Shown one piece after another: positions 62,801-64,000 of a stretch of 64,000 bases of DNA. A model generated the notes under the pieces. It saw nothing but the letters and a program-made list of their open reading frames with translations. It was not told where the DNA came from and searched no databases. This stretch comes from Jatrophihabitans sp. GTDB lineage: Bacteria; Actinomycetota; Actinomycetes; Mycobacteriales; Jatrophihabitantaceae. The translations under genes were made by a program, and so were the position numbers. Within the stretch, counting starts at the first letter, position 1. Each line of letters starts with the position of its first letter. The stretch is taken from assembly GCA_036399055.1 (NCBI GenBank), contig DASWNX010000021.1:96841-160840 (forward strand), written 5' to 3'.

Positions 62801-63401
62801 CGGAGAACAGCACGCCGCCGCCGACTGCCCAGGTCCAGGCGGAGCGGTTCGAGGCCATGATCCGCATCTCCTGGTAGGAGGTGCCGGTGAGGTTGGTGGC
62901 GCGGCGGACCCTGATGCCGTCAGTGAGGGCGTCGACCCGGCCGCCGCCCAGCAAGGCTTGCACGGTCGCGGACGGCAACGCCGCCGGAGCGAAGGCGCCA
63001 GTGCCGCTGGGGGTGGTGCGCAGCGTCGCCGCGCTGCCCTGGCCGGTGTGGCTCCAGCTCCAGCCCTCCCGGCCGCGCCCGACCAGAACCCAGCCGCCGC
63101 CATCGGTGGTCATGTCGCAGTAGAACTGCTCCGGCGCGAGGAGTTGCGTGGTCTGGAGCCAGTAGACGCCGTCTGCGCTGGCCGGCTTGAGCTGCTTGAC
63201 GGCCCAGCACGACGGCGCGGCCAGCGAGGACTGGGAGCCGTCCAGCGCTGAGTCGGGGGTGGCCGCGGCAGCATCGGGGATCCCGGTGAAGCCGCCGGCG
63301 AGCACGCCGGCTGCCAGCACCACGGCGCTTAGCAAAGCGCTGGCGCGCCGCGACAGCGGGCCGGTAGCGGTCAAACCCTGGGCATTGGCACTGCGGAGCA
63401 T
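59832..63401 (-). CDS. Large secreted multidomain protein: fibrinogen-like, beta-propeller, FN3 and Ig-like domains
   Basis: 1189 residues. Signal peptide (about 1-46); fibrinogen-C-like domain (about 60-265: SCWAVKQL..YWLQ, FYCDMTTDGGGWVLVGRG); beta-propeller-like repeats with DVMYVGGGF, KLVVGGEF, YLYIGGRF, VYFSGYF (about 310-720); FN3 (about 723-800); Ig-like (about 803-890, TAPTAAITSPADGASVYGP); FN3 (about 893-985); C-terminal LamG-like domain. Likely binds glycans at the cell surface. Four cysteines in the propeller (ASCHCG, CLWF, KFCQ) could form disulfides. Confidence 0.88.
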   Translation of the reverse strand: MLRSANAQGLTATGPLSRRASALLSAVVLAAGVLAGGFTGIPDAAAATPDSALDGSQSSLAAPSCWAVKQLKPASADGVYWLQTTQLLAPEQFYCDMTTDGGGWVLVGRGREGWSWSHTGQGSAATLRTTPSGTGAFAPAALPSATVQALLGGGRVDALTDGIRVRRATNLTGTSYQEMRIMASNRSAWTWAVGGGVLFSGMKINGASYGGGNTQSWASSSKEQGLLRLTTSESSTHNYKMGWSYGNTIAGQNNATSYLWQYASEKSALPFTQVFLRPKLTTAGFQPIPDQGLPASTVRPMVSSTTSPNTPWGVTGIAGAVSELNMEVETFAQIGDVMYVGGGFQKVQKGANPAAADSIAQPWLAGFDVNTGAWLSSFRPSLNGMVWDLQATPDGKLVVGGEFTMVNGVAGVNGLTELDPITGATVAGWTATVDFVTTEIGAGAQVKAIDYQDGYLYIGGRFNRVTGGVPVKGPVTVGRAARLRVSDGMPDGAWKPNFDGSVIELDASAQGDRVYFSGYFNNVNGVASPNVGVISTATGAASVPGLAQYQPSLGSGDNTYQQAIKEDGDGVWVGGSQHILSRYARDTFARQSSHITRSGGDLQTIGISNGVLYASCHCGNYSYSGTFDYSNTIPTAADVHNIKYIGAWDAQTGEYLPEFYPSGLDTRSGIGGWELTPDSNGCLWFGGDFKQGSYQGSGYQWLGGFGKFCQRDSTAPTTPANLRSSTATTGLKLSWDAASDNSGSVRYEVLRDDRVIISTTGLSYIDTTGSVPANYWVRAVDNGGNRSATSAKLSVLPPDTTAPTAAITSPADGASVYGPTTVTATASDDTGVAGVDLLVDGTVVASSTTAPYSFTWSATAVGSHTLQARARDAAGNTATSASVSVNVPADTTAPGAPGAPSSTGVTTTAATLAWTAAADDRGVTGYQVLRDGTQVGQSAELSFTDTGLTPGATYSYTVRAVDAAGNVGADSAPVSVTTLTEIPPVFTDAFSGADGAPWAPSWTATAGSGAVDIQGGAGRLAVEDVSGAYSRAQLTGLAVQADSEVLTSYTWSSNTALSYLSVYLRGWGGWQNGYRPRNGYGLQLQSNSATVTVQKNVNSVTSTVQSVAGAQAVTTGKQWLRLRVSGSTIQFKIWADGAAEPVAWKSTNTDTGVTAAGQLFLSVVRGGTNVGAKSVSLDDLAVWDAPSAP

Positions 63402-63763
63402 TGTCTCCCCAACCTGAGAGGCCGCGACGGGTGCGGTCCTGCGGAACGATCGTGGGGCCCGACAGCGCGTGGCGGCTGTGTAAGCCCTTAAGTACTCATG
63501 CTGCTATGAGCCGCTCGTAAAATCGGTGCTAAGCGACTGTTAAGAGAGTAGACGACAGCCGACGTGCTGTAAAGCTGGAATGAGTTGATATTAGCCTTAG
63601 TTTTCAAGGGCAAAGTCCGACTACGGCCTGTTATGAGACTCTTACGCTCTGCAGTCAATCCTCTCAGAATCGGCCACTCGCCCCGGTTGCTCGCCCATGG
63701 ACATCCGCCTCGCCCATGGACATCCGCCTCGCCAGGTGGGACGCTGCAAGCAGGGGGCGCGCG
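63402..63763. other. Divergent intergenic region
   Basis: 362 nt between the large exoprotein and the next secreted gene, AT-richer around 63480-63620; it should contain both promoters. I could not identify convincing -35/-10 pairs or a riboswitch. It includes the 19-bp tandem repeat at 63691-63733. Confidence 0.4.
63691..63733. repeat. 19-bp tandem repeat (2.3 copies)
   Basis: TCGCCCATGGACATCCGCC repeated at 63691-63709 and 63710-63728 with a partial third unit, 30 bp upstream of the start of the last gene. Confidence 0.9.
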
Positions 63764-64000
63764 ATGCCTACGAAGCTGACGACCATTGTCCTGATGAGTC
63801 TCGTGGTGCTTGTCGCACCTGCTGGGCCAGTGGCGGCGGAGCACTTGGACCAGACCACGACCAAAACCTCGGGCGTGCTGGCGGCCAGACCCGATCAGAT
63901 CGACTTCAAGTCCAAGAAGGTCGGGACCGAGAACTACAAGCGGACCAAGATCACCAACACCGGCCCGGTAGCCGTCCGCCTGCTGGTGAGCGCCGGCCTG
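63764..64000 (+). CDS. Secreted protein with an ASH/choice-of-anchor-like domain, 3' truncated by the window
   Basis: 79 residues visible. Signal peptide (LTTIVLMSLVVLVAPAGPVAA), then PDQIDFKSKKVGTENYKRTKITNTG, the beginning of an immunoglobulin-like domain of the ASPM-SPD2-Hydin or choice-of-anchor D type. GGGGG lies about 8 nt upstream of the ATG. The gene runs off the window end. Confidence 0.75.
   Translation, partial: MPTKLTTIVLMSLVVLVAPAGPVAAEHLDQTTTKTSGVLAARPDQIDFKSKKVGTENYKRTKITNTGPVAVRLLVSAGL

Noticed and set aside
63600-63680. Possible class I c-di-GMP riboswitch (GGGCAAAG...CGGCCTG) upstream of the last secreted gene
   Set aside because: Only scattered consensus words match; the tetraloop-receptor hairpin and the GGACGCAAAGCC core are missing and no pairing brings the parts together.

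Overview
This is a high-GC, gene-dense window from the chromosome of an actinomycete. Gene order supports that. A thiolase / SGNH hydrolase / cystathionine beta-synthase / cystathionine gamma-synthase group resembles the Mycobacterium tuberculosis Rv1074c-Rv1079 region, and the mfd, mazG, eno, divIC, DUF501, ppx set resembles Rv1020-Rv1026. Overlapping GTGA/ATGA stop-starts and several apparently leaderless starts also fit. The genus cannot be fixed from sequence alone; a Frankia/Jatrophihabitans-type soil actinomycete is a guess.

Layout. 0-2.6 kb: 5'-truncated sdhA and sdhB, separated by a small MIRU-like element. 2.6-6.8 kb (minus): coupled DUF4129 / membrane protein / MoxR / DUF58 / membrane protein operon. 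6.8-14 kb: metB, a secreted serine hydrolase, cbs, SGNH hydrolase, thiolase and a Bax-inhibitor-1 protein. 14.3-18.9 kb: an AT-rich NACHT NTPase gene, a decayed copy of a tRNA plus the 3' end of ndh, a luciferase-like oxidoreductase, and the intact tRNA (short variable loop, UAA anticodon). 19-25.6 kb: ndh, a DUF4235 protein, and the housekeeping group ppx, DUF501, divIC, eno, mazG and a SurA-like lipoprotein.

25.7-41.3 kb is accessory DNA lying between the mazG group and mfd. It carries MmcQ, a YceH-methyltransferase fusion, a double VOC protein, two tandem seven-codon ORFs with strong Shine-Dalgarno sequences beside a SUMF1-fold gene, an ECF sigma/YCII pair, an acetyltransferase, a GIY-YIG protein, HrpB, and a bacterial ubiquitin-like conjugation operon (Ubl, E2, JAB-E1 fusion). 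That operon is divergent from a GHKL ATPase / STAS-winged-helix pair and shares an inverted-repeat operator with it.

41.6-45.2 kb: mfd. 45.3-64 kb: an exopolysaccharide locus with a secreted protein, DUF4012 protein, cytidylyltransferase, GalE, CDP-alcohol phosphotransferase, Wzx-like flippase, Wzz-like protein, split Alg14/Alg13-type transferase, O-antigen polymerase/ligase-like protein, GT2, two GH16 hydrolases, a large fibrinogen-like/propeller exoprotein and a truncated secreted gene. Together these look like lipid-linked repeat-unit synthesis, flipping, polymerisation, length control and extracellular trimming.

The main candidates for something new are the Ubl operon with its apparent private regulator, the tandem MRN(Y/V)EWH micro-ORFs, the MIRU-like element, and the NACHT/tRNA duplication region.
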